A stretch of DNA of 64,000 nucleotides from Streptomyces sp. NBC_01224 (GTDB lineage: Bacteria > Actinomycetota > Actinomycetes > Streptomycetales > Streptomycetaceae). Position numbers and translations under genes: made by a program. Positions 23,037 to 31,723 of the stretch are shown piece by piece. Each line of letters begins with the position of its first letter. Within the stretch, counting starts at the first letter, position 1. Under the pieces are notes generated by a model. The model was not told where the DNA came from. It ran no database searches and worked only from the letters and a program-made list of their open reading frames with translations. The stretch spans positions 3,720,001 through 3,784,000 of the forward strand of contig NZ_CP108529.1 of NCBI RefSeq assembly GCF_036002945.1, read 5' to 3'.

Positions 23037-23636
23037 GTGACCGGACCACCAGCCAGCCCCGACGACGATGCCGAGGTCGTCGCGCAGTCGCTGGAGCATC
23101 CCGAGATCTTCGCCGGGCTCTACGACCGCCACGCCCCGGACATCCACCGCTATGCCGCCCGCCGCCTCGGGGAGGGCGCGGCGGACGACATCACGGCGGA
23201 GACCTTTCTCATCGCCTTCCGCTCCCGGCGCCGTTACGACGGCACGCATCGCAACGCCCGCCCGTGGCTGTACGGCATCGCCGCGAATCTCATCGGCAAG
23301 CAGCGGCGCAGCGAGGAGAGGGGGCTGCGGGCCCTGGCCCGTACGGGGCAGGATCCGGTGGCCGCGTCCTGGAGCGACCGTTCCGACGACCGGATCGCCG
23401 CACAGGCGCCGCTGGCCGGGGCGCTCGCCTCGCTCTCGCCCGGCGACCGCCATGTGCTGCTGCTCGTCGCCTGGGCCGACCTCGGATACCAGGAGGTCGC
23501 CGAGGCGCTGGGCATCCCGCTCGGCACCGTGCGGTCCCGGCTCAATCGCGCCCGCCGCAAGGTCCGTGAAGCGCTCGACATGGATCCCTCGTTCACGCCC
23601 GACGTCATGGAGCTGACCCCGTCATGGACGAAATGA
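23037..23636 (+). CDS. ECF-type RNA polymerase sigma factor
   Basis: A 199-residue sigma-70 family protein with region 2 (FAGLYDRHAPDIHRYAARRL, DDITAETFLIAFRSR, RPWLYGIAANLIGKQRR read as separate motifs) and region 4 (LSPGDRHVLLLVAWADLGYQEVAEALGIPLGTVRSRLNRAR, likewise). The GTG at 23037 is chosen because AGGAG lies 6 bases before it; upstream in-frame starts fall in degraded sequence. The gene overlaps the following membrane protein gene by 13 bases, a typical sigma/partner arrangement. Confidence 0.88.
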   Translation: MTGPPASPDDDAEVVAQSLEHPEIFAGLYDRHAPDIHRYAARRLGEGAADDITAETFLIAFRSRRRYDGTHRNARPWLYGIAANLIGKQRRSEERGLRALARTGQDPVAASWSDRSDDRIAAQAPLAGALASLSPGDRHVLLLVAWADLGYQEVAEALGIPLGTVRSRLNRARRKVREALDMDPSFTPDVMELTPSWTK

Positions 23637-24604
23637 CCCGGCTGCGCGAGCTGCGCGCGGACGCCCCCGTTCCCGACCGTTCGGCACTCGCCCCAGGTCG
23701 GCAGCGGCTCACCGAGGCCGCCGCCGCGGGCCGCCGTGCCCGTCGGCTGAAGGCAGACTGGCGGATCGCCTCGATCGGTGCGGCAGCGGCGATCACCGTG
23801 GCTGCCGTGCTCGGCACCCAGCTCGTCGATGCCGCCGCCCCCGACCGCTCCGGACCCGCTGCGGCCACCGGAACCCTGCGGCTGAGCAGCCCGGCCGAGG
23901 TGCTGAACCGGGCCGCCGACACGCTGGAGAAGCAGCAGGCGGCCCCGGAGCCGCGCGACGACCAGTGGATCTACACGAAGACGGTGATGGCCCAGCCGCC
24001 CCAGAAGGGCTCGGCCGTCGGCCGCTTCACGTACGACCCCGACAACTGGGTCCCGTACGACAACTCCGCCGCGGCCAAGAACGGGAAGGACGACGACTAC
24101 CGCACGTCCCGTCAGGTCTACCGGGCCGCCAACGAGCTGCCCGACGACCCCGCACGGCTGCTGGCGAAGGTCCGCTCGTTCTACCCGACCGGCAACACCG
24201 CCGAGGACCCGCCCGAGGCCGAGGCCCAGCACAGCTTCCGCGCGATGGGTCTGATGGTCGAGGCGTACCCGATCGCACCGGCCGCCCTCGCTCGGATCTA
24301 CCGGGCCCTGGCCACCGTCCCCGGTGTCCAGGTCACCGACCACCTGGTGAAGGACGCCGCCGGACGCGAGGTCATCGCCATCACCCGGAAGGAGGACGGC
24401 AGCCACGAACAGCGGGAGATCCTCCTCGACCCGCACGACTTCAGGTACGCCGGGATGCGCTTCGTGGTCACCGAGGACTACGAGTACGCGTCCTCCGCGG
24501 GCAAGGTGCGATTTCCGTCGGAGAAGTTCAAGGCCGGGCAGATCATGCTGAGCGAAGCCCGGGTCAGGGCCGCCGTCGTCGACGCCAAGGGCGAGAAGCC
24601 CTGA
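23624..24604 (+). CDS. CU044_5270-type membrane protein, putative sigma partner
   Basis: A 326-residue protein. A cytoplasmic N-terminus (MDEMTRLRELRADAPVPD) precedes a membrane helix at about residues 47-68 (RIASIGAAAAITVAAVLG) and a large extracytoplasmic domain containing DDQWIYTKTVMAQPP and later DFRYAGMRFVVTEDYEY. The arrangement matches actinobacterial CU044_5270 family proteins encoded right after ECF sigma factors. An anti-sigma or sensor role is inferred from the 13-base overlap. No zinc-binding HxxxCxxC motif is seen. Confidence 0.78.
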   Translation: MDEMTRLRELRADAPVPDRSALAPGRQRLTEAAAAGRRARRLKADWRIASIGAAAAITVAAVLGTQLVDAAAPDRSGPAAATGTLRLSSPAEVLNRAADTLEKQQAAPEPRDDQWIYTKTVMAQPPQKGSAVGRFTYDPDNWVPYDNSAAAKNGKDDDYRTSRQVYRAANELPDDPARLLAKVRSFYPTGNTAEDPPEAEAQHSFRAMGLMVEAYPIAPAALARIYRALATVPGVQVTDHLVKDAAGREVIAITRKEDGSHEQREILLDPHDFRYAGMRFVVTEDYEYASSAGKVRFPSEKFKAGQIMLSEARVRAAVVDAKGEKP

Positions 24605-24627
24605 GACGCCACCAGTGGCCGCGAACC

Positions 24628-24666
24628 GGGGCCGGTGTCCGCCACAGGGGTGCGGACACCGGCCCC
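24628..24666 (+). terminator. Strong hairpin terminator after the sigma/partner pair
   Basis: GGGGCCGGTGTCCGC and its perfect 15-bp complement GCGGACACCGGCCCC enclose a 9-base loop, 23 bases after the stop codon. Confidence 0.85.
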
Positions 24667-24749
24667 ACCGACTGCGGCAGGTACCAGCGGGTGCATCATG
24701 TCGCTGCCGGATGTCAGCCCGTCGGCCCAGCAGTCAGGGGGGAGCCCGC

Positions 24750-24869
24750 ATGTCCAGCTCCGAGAGACCGGCCGCACCACCACGCCCGGCAGCCCGGAAC
24801 GAGCACCGCCCCCACGTGACCGACCCCACCCCCCACTCCGTTGAAACTCCCGCAACAATGAACACGTGA
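24750..24869 (+). CDS. Possible leader ORF coupled to coaA
   Basis: A 39-codon ORF starting MSSSERPAAPPRPAARNE, preceded by GGGGGGAG six bases before the ATG. Its stop codon overlaps the coaA GTG start (GTGA, 24866-24869). coaA itself has no clear ribosome-binding site, so reinitiation from this ORF could drive coaA translation. The peptide has no recognisable domain. It could be a chance ORF. Confidence 0.4.
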   Translation: MSSSERPAAPPRPAARNEHRPHVTDPTPHSVETPATMNT

Positions 24870-25861
24870 TCACTTCGCCGCCACGGAGCACCCACCGACG
24901 CACCGAGCACGCGTCGACGCCGTACGTCGACCTGTCCCGCGCCGAGTGGAGCGCCCTGCGCGACAAGACTCCGCTGCCGCTGACCGCCGACGAGGTGGAG
25001 CAACTGCGCGGGCTCGGCGACGTCATCGACCTCGACGAGGTACGGGACGTCTACCTGCCGCTCTCCCGGCTCCTCAACCTCTATGTCCAGGCCACCTCGG
25101 GCCTGCGCGGCGCCCTGAACACCTTCCTCGGGGACGCGGGCAACGGGCACGGTGCACAGCGGGGCACCCCGTTCGTCATAGGCGTCGCGGGCAGTGTCGC
25201 GGTGGGCAAGTCCACCAGCGCCCGTATCCTCCAGGCGCTGTTGGCCCGCTGGCCCGAGCATCCCCGGGTGGAGCTCGTCACCACGGACGGGTTCCTGCTG
25301 CCGATGAAGGAGCTCCAGTCGCGCGGGCTGATGTCGCGCAAGGGGTTCCCCGAGTCGTACGACCGGCGTGCCCTGACCCGTTTCGTCGCCGATATCAAGG
25401 CCGGCAAGGACGAGGTGACGGCGCCCGTCTACTCGCATCTGATCTACGACATCGTGCCGGGCGAGCGGCTCACCGTACGCCGCCCCGACATCCTGATCGT
25501 CGAGGGGCTCAACGTGCTTCAGCCCGCGCTGCCCGGAAAGGACGGGCGGACCAGGGTCGGGCTCGCCGACTACTTCGACTTCAGTGTGTACGTGGACGCG
25601 CGGACCGAGGACATCGAGACCTGGTATCTCAACCGGTTCCGGAAACTGCGCGAGACGGCGTTCCAGAATCCGTTCTCGTACTTCCGCAAGTACACCCAGG
25701 TCTCCGAGGAGGAGGCCATGGAGTACGCGGCGACGATGTGGCGGACCATCAACAAGCCCAACCTGGTGGAGAATGTCGCGCCCACCCGGGGCCGTGCCAC
25801 TCTGGTGCTGCGCAAAGGGCCGGACCACAAGGTCCAGCGGCTGTCACTGCGCAAACTCTGA
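24866..25861 (+). CDS. coaA: Type I pantothenate kinase
   Basis: CoaA phosphorylates pantothenate, the first and usually rate-controlling step of CoA synthesis, with feedback by CoA in this type. The 331-residue protein has the P-loop GVAGSVAVGKSTSAR (about 106-120), the substrate region TTDGFLLPM, YSHLIYDI and EGLNVLQ. The start is GTG. A short ORF overlaps it upstream. CoA supply links functionally to acpS elsewhere in this window, but the two genes are not in one operon. Confidence 0.95.
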   Translation: MITSPPRSTHRRTEHASTPYVDLSRAEWSALRDKTPLPLTADEVEQLRGLGDVIDLDEVRDVYLPLSRLLNLYVQATSGLRGALNTFLGDAGNGHGAQRGTPFVIGVAGSVAVGKSTSARILQALLARWPEHPRVELVTTDGFLLPMKELQSRGLMSRKGFPESYDRRALTRFVADIKAGKDEVTAPVYSHLIYDIVPGERLTVRRPDILIVEGLNVLQPALPGKDGRTRVGLADYFDFSVYVDARTEDIETWYLNRFRKLRETAFQNPFSYFRKYTQVSEEEAMEYAATMWRTINKPNLVENVAPTRGRATLVLRKGPDHKVQRLSLRKL

Positions 25862-25888
25862 TTCTCCGAGCCTCCTGGGAGTGGCCGC

Positions 25889-26845
25889 GTGCTGCATCTG
25901 CGCCTGATCGTCCCCGCCGACCGTACGGACGAGGTGGTGCACCTGCTGGAGAGCACCGTCGGTACGACGCATCTCGTGGTGATGTCCGGGGTCGCCCGTA
26001 ACCCGGCGGGTGACGTGGTGCTGTGCGATGTGGCCCGCGAGGCGGGCGACGAGCTGATCAGCGCGCTGCGCAGGCTCGGTATCGACAAGTCCGGTTCGAT
26101 CACCGTCGAGAACATGGACCTGACGCTCTCCGCGCACGCCGACAAGGCCGAGGAGGAGGCGCCGGGCGAGGGCGCGGACGCGGTGCTGTGGGAGGAGCTG
26201 ACGGAGGCGACCCACGAGGAGTCGACGTTCAGCGTCACCTATGTGGCGTTCCTCGCGGTCGCGACGATGCTCGCCGCCTGCGGTGTGATGCTCGACAACG
26301 CGATCCTGATCGTGGGCGCGATGGCGGTCGGTCCGGAGTTCGGGCCGCTTGCCGGGATCTCCACGGCCCTGGTGCAGCGCGCTCCGCGACTGGTGTGGCG
26401 GTCGCTGGTGGCGCTGATCGGCGGCTTCGCCGTCGCGATGATACTGACCGCCGGGTTCGCCTGGCTGATGGACGCCTTCGGGCTGTTCAACCGCTCGATG
26501 ATCGAGGCGGCCCGGCCCAACACGGCGTTCATCTGGAAGCCGGACGCGATGTCGTTCGTGGTGGCGTTCCTGGCCGGGATCGCCGGGACGCTCTCGCTCA
26601 CCTCGGCGAAGTCCGGTGCGCTGATCGGCGTCGCCATCTCGGTGACCACCGTGCCGGCCGCGGCCAATGCGGCGGTGGCATTCAGCTACAGCGACTACAG
26701 CCAGATGTCGGGCTCCACGGCCCAGCTGCTGGCGAACCTCGGCGGGATCGTGGTCGCGGGAACGTTGACGCTGCTGGTCCAGAAGGCCCTGTGGGCGGCG
26801 CACCGCCGCCGGACGGGCTGTGTTGCGAGCCTGTCCGGCGAATAG
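25889..26845 (+). CDS. DUF389 family membrane protein
   Basis: A 318-residue protein with a ferredoxin-like cytoplasmic N-terminal domain (MLHLRLIVPADRTDEVVHLL; about 1-90) and a membrane domain of about six helices with the family signature AILIVGAMAVGPEFGPLAGIS. DUF389 proteins have no established transport substrate or activity. The GTG start lies 27 bases after the coaA stop on the same strand, so co-transcription with coaA is likely. Confidence 0.85.
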   Translation: MLHLRLIVPADRTDEVVHLLESTVGTTHLVVMSGVARNPAGDVVLCDVAREAGDELISALRRLGIDKSGSITVENMDLTLSAHADKAEEEAPGEGADAVLWEELTEATHEESTFSVTYVAFLAVATMLAACGVMLDNAILIVGAMAVGPEFGPLAGISTALVQRAPRLVWRSLVALIGGFAVAMILTAGFAWLMDAFGLFNRSMIEAARPNTAFIWKPDAMSFVVAFLAGIAGTLSLTSAKSGALIGVAISVTTVPAAANAAVAFSYSDYSQMSGSTAQLLANLGGIVVAGTLTLLVQKALWAAHRRRTGCVASLSGE

Positions 26846-26990
26846 CGAGCGGCGCGGCCGACACAACCGGACCCGTCCGGTCCGGCGAACGGCCCCGCCG
26901 AGCCGGGACCTGCGGAGCCCGCACCGGCCGACTGCGGGCCCGATCGAGCCCGGCCCAGCCGACCACAGGCCGGCCAGGCCCGGACAGGTC

Positions 26991-28349
26991 CTAACCGAGT
27001 GCGGACTTCACCACATCGGCCAGCCGCTCGGCGACCGCCCGTGCCTGGTCGATGTCGGCCGCCTCGACCATGACCCGTACCAGCGGCTCCGTGCCCGACT
27101 GGCGCAGCAGTACGCGCCCGGTGAAGCCCAGCTCGCGCTCGGCCTCGGCGACCGCCGCGGCCAGCTCCGGGGAGGTCCCGACCCGGGACTTGTCGACGTC
27201 GGGGACGTTGATCAGCAGCTGGGGCAGCCGCTGCATGACCCCGGCCAGCTCGGCGAGCGTACGGCCGGTGGCCGCGACCCGGGCCGCCAGCATCAGGCCG
27301 GTCAGCGTGCCGTCGCCGGTCGTGGCGTGGTCCAGGACGATGACATGACCGGACTGCTCGCCGCCCAGCGCGTAGCCCTCGGCCTTCATCGACTCCAGTA
27401 CGTAACGGTCGCCGACGGCGGTCTGGACGAGCTGGATGCCCTCCCGCTCCATCGCGATCTTGAAGCCGAGGTTGGACATGACCGTGCCGACCACGGTGTC
27501 CTTGCGCAGTTGCCCGGCCTCGCGCATGGCGAGGGCGAGCACGGCCAGGATCTGGTCGCCGTCGACCTCCGCGCCCGTGGCGTCCACGGCGAGGCAGCGG
27601 TCGGCGTCGCCGTCGTGCGCGATGCCGAGGTCGGCGCCGTGCTCGACGACTGCGGCCTTCAGCAGATCCAGGTGGGTGGAGCCGCAGCCGTCGTTGATGT
27701 TCAGACCGTCCGGATCGGCACCGATCGTGATCACCTCGGCGCCGGCCCGCGCGAAGGCCTCGGGCGAGACCCGGGAGGCCGCGCCGTGTGCCTCGTCGAG
27801 GACGACCTTCAGCCCGTCGAGCCGGTTCGGGAGGACGGCGATGAGATGGGCGACGTACCGGTCGAAGCCCTCGGCGTAGTCGGTGACCCTGCCCACCCCG
27901 CCGCCCGTCGGACGCGCCCAGGGCTCACCGGTGCGGTGCTGCTCGTAGACCGTCTCGATCCGGTCCTCCAGCTCGTCGGCGAGCTTGTGACCGCCACGGG
28001 CGAAGAACTTGACACCGTTGTCCGGCATGGCGTTGTGGCTGGCGGAGAGCATCACACCGAGGTCGGCGCCCAGCGCGCCGGTGAGGTACGCCACCGCAGG
28101 GGTGGGCAGCACACCGACCCGCAGGACGTCCACGCCCGCACTGGCGAGGCCTGCCACGACGGCGGCCTCCAGGAACTCTCCGGACGCACGTGGGTCGCGT
28201 CCCACCACGGCTGTCGGCCGATGCCCCTCAAAGGTGCCCGCCTCGGCCAGCACATGCGCCGCAGCGACCGAGAGACCGAGCGCCAGCTCAGCCGTCAGAT
28301 CCGCATTGGCGACACCGCGCACACCGTCCGTGCCGAAGAGTCGTCCCAC
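26991..28349 (-). CDS. glmM: Phosphoglucosamine mutase
   Basis: GlmM converts glucosamine-6-phosphate to glucosamine-1-phosphate, the step after GlmS. The 452-residue protein has MGRLFGTDGVRGVAN at the start and the phosphoserine loop VMLSASHNAMPDNG. The metal loop is AHDGDADRCLAVD, the sugar loop GGEQSGHVI and the phosphate loop RQSGTEPLVRVM. GTG start at 28349 with GGAGG 7 bases upstream. It is downstream of rplM-rpsI on the same strand but separated from it by a hairpin. Confidence 0.96.
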   Translation of the reverse strand: MGRLFGTDGVRGVANADLTAELALGLSVAAAHVLAEAGTFEGHRPTAVVGRDPRASGEFLEAAVVAGLASAGVDVLRVGVLPTPAVAYLTGALGADLGVMLSASHNAMPDNGVKFFARGGHKLADELEDRIETVYEQHRTGEPWARPTGGGVGRVTDYAEGFDRYVAHLIAVLPNRLDGLKVVLDEAHGAASRVSPEAFARAGAEVITIGADPDGLNINDGCGSTHLDLLKAAVVEHGADLGIAHDGDADRCLAVDATGAEVDGDQILAVLALAMREAGQLRKDTVVGTVMSNLGFKIAMEREGIQLVQTAVGDRYVLESMKAEGYALGGEQSGHVIVLDHATTGDGTLTGLMLAARVAATGRTLAELAGVMQRLPQLLINVPDVDKSRVGTSPELAAAVAEAERELGFTGRVLLRQSGTEPLVRVMVEAADIDQARAVAERLADVVKSALG

Positions 28350-28519
28350 TGGTGTCCTCCGAAGATGCTCCGAAACCGCAAACCAAACCAAAGCAAACCG
28401 ACGCGACGCAGCAACACGATGCGGCGCGTCCGGTCGCCGGGCAACGCAACACAACGCTGCGCATGCGAGCGTATGAACGTCTTATGCCGTTATACGCCCG
28501 AGGGTGCCGATAGACGAAC

Positions 28520-28551
28520 GCCCCGGCAAGCACAAGGTGTGCCGCCGGGGC
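28520..28551 (-). terminator. Hairpin terminator after rpsI
   Basis: GCCCCGGC pairs with GCCGGGGC across a 16-base interior. It lies 29 bases beyond the rpsI stop codon and 170 bases before glmM on the minus strand. Confidence 0.6.
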
Positions 28552-28579
28552 GAACGTGTAAAGCAGATAAGCAGGCGGT

Positions 28580-29107
28580 TTAGCGCTTGCTGTACTGCGG
28601 GGCCTTACGGGCCTTCTTGAGACCGGCCTTCTTGCGCTCGACCGCACGGTCGTCGCGGGAGAGGAAGCCGGCCTTCTTCAGCGGGGCGCGGTTGTTGTCC
28701 ACGTCCGCCTCGTTCAGCGCACGGGCCACACCGAGGCGCAGGGCGCCGGCCTGACCCGAGACGCCGCCACCCGAGATGCGGGCGATGACGTCGTAGCGGT
28801 TGTCGAGCTCGAGCACCTTGAAGGGCTCGTTGACTTCCTGCTGGTGCACCTTGTTGGGGAAGTAGTCCTCAAGGGTGCGACCGTTGATCTTCCACTTGCC
28901 GGTGCCCGGAACGATCCGGACGCGGGCGATGGCGTTCTTCCGACGGCCAAGGCCGGCGGCGGGCTGCGGGTCGCCGAAGCGGGAAGCCAGCGACTCGCTG
29001 GTGTACTCGCCCTCGACGGGAACCTCGGACTCGAAGGTGGTCACCTCGGCGAAAACCTCTTCGCCCTCGGTGCCCTCGACGGGGTTCTCAACAGTGGTCT
29101 CGGCCAC
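28580..29107 (-). CDS. rpsI: 30S ribosomal protein S9
   Basis: The C-terminal 130 residues are canonical S9: GLGRRKNAIARVRIVPG, GGGVSGQAGALRLGVARAL, and the basic tail ending QYSKR that reaches the P site. The first 45 residues (MAETTVENPVEGTEGEEVFAE) are an acidic extension, as in other actinobacteria. GTG start with GAGGAG upstream. Second gene of the rplM-rpsI operon, 44 bases after rplM. Confidence 0.96.
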   Translation of the reverse strand: MAETTVENPVEGTEGEEVFAEVTTFESEVPVEGEYTSESLASRFGDPQPAAGLGRRKNAIARVRIVPGTGKWKINGRTLEDYFPNKVHQQEVNEPFKVLELDNRYDVIARISGGGVSGQAGALRLGVARALNEADVDNNRAPLKKAGFLSRDDRAVERKKAGLKKARKAPQYSKR

Positions 29108-29151
29108 GATTCTCCTCAGATCTTTCTTTTGGTCTTAGGGGGAGGCCGGAA

Positions 29152-29595
29152 CTACTGCGCGACCTGGGTGATCTCGAACGGGACCGGCTGCTGAGCAGCG
29201 TGCGGGTGCTGGTCGCCCGCGTAGACCTTGAGCTTCGAGAGCATCTGACGGCCCAGGCTGTTCTTGGGGATCATGCCCTTGATGGCCTTCTCGACAGCCT
29301 TCTCGGGGCTCTTGGCGAGCAGCTCGTCGTAACGGACGGAGCGGAGACCACCCGGGAACCCGGAGTGGCGGTACGCCATCTTCTGGGTCTTCTTGTTGCC
29401 GGAGAGGTGAACCTTCTCGGCGTTGATGATGATGACGAAGTCGCCCATGTCCATGTGGGGGGCGTAAATCGCCTTGTGCTTGCCGCGGAGGAGGTTCGCA
29501 GCCGTGGTGGCCAGACGGCCCAGGACGATGTCCTGCGCGTCAATGATGTGCCACTGGCGCGTCACATCGCCGGGCTTGGGGCTGTACGTACGCAC
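29152..29595 (-). CDS. rplM: 50S ribosomal protein L13
   Basis: 147 residues starting MRTYSPKPGDVTRQWHIIDA, with GRLATTAANLLRGKHK, YRHSGFPGGLR and KGMIPKNSLGRQML. An early-assembling 23S rRNA-binding protein. GTG start; first gene of the rplM-rpsI operon, so its promoter lies in 29596-29780. Confidence 0.97.
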   Translation of the reverse strand: MRTYSPKPGDVTRQWHIIDAQDIVLGRLATTAANLLRGKHKAIYAPHMDMGDFVIIINAEKVHLSGNKKTQKMAYRHSGFPGGLRSVRYDELLAKSPEKAVEKAIKGMIPKNSLGRQMLSKLKVYAGDQHPHAAQQPVPFEITQVAQ

Positions 29596-29877
29596 TTCGT
29601 AGCCTTCGCTTCTTCAGTGGATGGGGTCCAGACACATGACACCTCTGAAGCGATCATGCAGCTGGGGCTCACAATGCCGGGGACGCTGCCCGTATGCGAG
29701 CCACTGGTAACTGCTCCAGAGAACCTACGTAAGGGCCCTACGCGTGAGAACGACGAAGCCAATACGCATAACAATCAACGAGACTACCCGCCCCGCCCCG
29801 GACGGGTCAAAACGCGTGGCCCTCGGGCGGGCGGCAGCGGGGTTCCCCGGCCTGGCCGGCCCCGCTGCCGGGGTTCC

Positions 29878-29899
29878 GTCCTCAATCGCCGGACGGGCT
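29878..29899. repeat. Interspersed intergenic palindromic element, copy 1
   Basis: GTCCTCAATCGCC followed by GGACGGGCT; CCGTCC and GGACGG form the stem. A near-identical copy lies inverted at 36104-36125. This motif (GTCCTC-A-CGCCGGACGGGCT) is, from memory, common in Streptomyces intergenic regions. Confidence 0.65.
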
Positions 29900-29920
29900 G
29901 GTTGGTGCGGGTTCCCCGCG

Positions 29921-30017
29921 GGGGTGCGCCTTGGGCCGTCGTGTGCCCCTCCGGGGTCCCTCCGGGAAGACTCCCCGGAGGGGCACCACCCCCACCCACC
30001 CGGACAAGGCGCACCCC
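29921..30017 (-). terminator. Nested long hairpin after the ABC-F gene
   Basis: Outer arms GGGGTGCGCCTT (29921-29932) and AAGGCGCACCCC (30006-30017) are perfect complements. Inside them GTGCCCCTCCGGGG (29943-29956) and CCCCGGAGGGGCAC (29973-29986) also pair perfectly. It lies 20 bases past the ABC-F stop codon. The rest of the 441-base gap 29596-30036 holds the rplM promoter side and no gene. Confidence 0.75.
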
Positions 30018-30036
30018 GGACCGTGGAGCAACCGCG

Positions 30037-31656
30037 TCACCGGGCCCGTTCCACCCGCCGCTCGTCCCACACCGGCTCCGTCGTCTCCCGTACGACGCCG
30101 TCCGAGCCGAACACCAGATACCGGTCGAAGGACTTCGCGAACCAGCGGTCGTGCGTGACGGCCATCACCGTCCCCTCGTACACCTCAAGACCGTCCTGCA
30201 GGGCCTCGGCCGACTCCAGGTCCAGGTTGTCCGTCGGCTCGTCCAGCAGCAGTGCCGTCGTGCCGGCCAGCTCCAGGAGCAGGATCTGGAACCGCGCCTG
30301 CTGCCCGCCGGACAGCTTCTCGAACGGCTGGTCCCCCTGCCGCTCCAGCTCGTACCGCCGCAGCACGGACATCGCCCCGCCGCGGTCCTTGGCGTGCTCG
30401 GTCCACAGGATCTCGACGAGCGTGTGGCCCAGCAGCTCCGGATGGGCGTGCGTCTGCGCGAAGTGACCCGGGACGACGCGCGCCCCGAGCTTCCACTCCC
30501 CCGTGTGCGCCACCGGCTCGCCCGCGAGCAGCCGCAGGAAGTGCGACTTCCCGGAGCCGTTCGAGCCGAGGACGGCGACCCGCTCCCCGTAGAAGATCTC
30601 CAGGTCGAACGGCTTCATGAGCCCGGTCAGCTCCAGCCCCTTGCAGGTCATCGCCCGTACGCCGGTCCGGCCACCGCGCAGCCGCATCTTGATGTCCTGC
30701 TCGCGCGGCGGCTCCGGCGGGGGTCCCGCGTCCTCGAACTTCTTGAAGCGGGTCTGCATGGCCCGGTAGCGCGACGCCATGTCGGGGCTGATCGCCGCCT
30801 GCTGCCGAAGCCGGTGGACCAGCGCCTTCAGCCGGGCGTGCTCCTCCTCCCAGCGGCGCAGCAGCTCCTCGAACCGCGCGAACCGGTCCTTGCGGGCCTG
30901 GTGGTACGTATCGAAACCGGCGCCGTGCACCCACACGTCGCTGCCGGCCGGGCTCGGCTCGACGCTGACGATCTTCTCGGCGGCCCTGGACAGCAGCTCC
31001 CGGTCGTGGGAGACGAAGAGGACCGTCTTGCGGGTCTCCTTCAGCTTCTCCTCCAGCCACCGCTTTCCGGGGACGTCGAGATAGTTGTCCGGCTCGTCGA
31101 GCAGCAGCACCTCGTCCGGCCCGCGCAGCAGCGCCTCCAGCACCAGCCGCTTCTGCTCACCACCGGACAGTGTGCGCACCTCGCGCCACTGCGCCTTCTC
31201 GTACGGGACACCGAGCGCGGCCATGGTGCACATGTCCCACACCGTCTCGGCCTCGTACCCGCGGGCCTCCGCCCAGTCGCTCAGGGCCTGCGCGTACTTC
31301 ATCTGCGCGGCCTCGTCGTCGACGGTGAGGATCAGCTCCTCGGCCTTGTCGACCGCCAGAGCCGCTTCCCGGATACGGGGCTGGGCGACGGAGACCAGCA
31401 GATCCCGGACCGTACGGTCGTCCCGCACGGAGCCCACGAACTGCTGCATCACCCCGAGCCCGCCGCTCACCGACACGGACCCGCCGTGCGGCTGGAGCTC
31501 CCCGGCGAGCAGCCGCAGCAACGTGGTCTTTCCGGCGCCGTTCGCCCCCACGAGGGCGACCACTGCCCCGTCCGCGACCCGGAACGAAGCATCGCCGAGC
31601 AGCACCCGCCCGTCCGGTAGGTAGTACTCCAGATGGCCTGCTTCAAGATGTCCCAT
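30037..31656 (-). CDS. ABC-F family ATP-binding protein
   Basis: A 539-residue soluble protein with two ABC cassettes: Walker A GANGAGKTTLLRLLAG and signature LSGGEQKRL in the first, GSNGSGKSHFLRLLAG and LSGGQQARF in the second. An arginine/lysine-rich linker joins them (RWEEEHARLKALVHRLRQQ). It has no membrane domain, so it acts on the ribosome as a translation factor or antibiotic-resistance protein. The ATG at 31654-31656 is chosen by alignment to family starts; ATGs 9 and 15 bases upstream are possible. No clear ribosome-binding site is visible. Confidence 0.85.
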   Translation of the reverse strand: MGHLEAGHLEYYLPDGRVLLGDASFRVADGAVVALVGANGAGKTTLLRLLAGELQPHGGSVSVSGGLGVMQQFVGSVRDDRTVRDLLVSVAQPRIREAALAVDKAEELILTVDDEAAQMKYAQALSDWAEARGYEAETVWDMCTMAALGVPYEKAQWREVRTLSGGEQKRLVLEALLRGPDEVLLLDEPDNYLDVPGKRWLEEKLKETRKTVLFVSHDRELLSRAAEKIVSVEPSPAGSDVWVHGAGFDTYHQARKDRFARFEELLRRWEEEHARLKALVHRLRQQAAISPDMASRYRAMQTRFKKFEDAGPPPEPPREQDIKMRLRGGRTGVRAMTCKGLELTGLMKPFDLEIFYGERVAVLGSNGSGKSHFLRLLAGEPVAHTGEWKLGARVVPGHFAQTHAHPELLGHTLVEILWTEHAKDRGGAMSVLRRYELERQGDQPFEKLSGGQQARFQILLLELAGTTALLLDEPTDNLDLESAEALQDGLEVYEGTVMAVTHDRWFAKSFDRYLVFGSDGVVRETTEPVWDERRVERAR

Positions 31657-31723
31657 GCACAGCATTGTCACGGGCCGCGAAGCCCTGGCCCAACCGGTTT
31701 ATGTTCCGTCTAGGATTCGCCGC

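Noticed and set aside
29200..31620. Open frame of about 800 codons across rplM and the ABC-F gene on the plus strand
   Set aside because: Antisense to two well-identified genes and compositionally biased.
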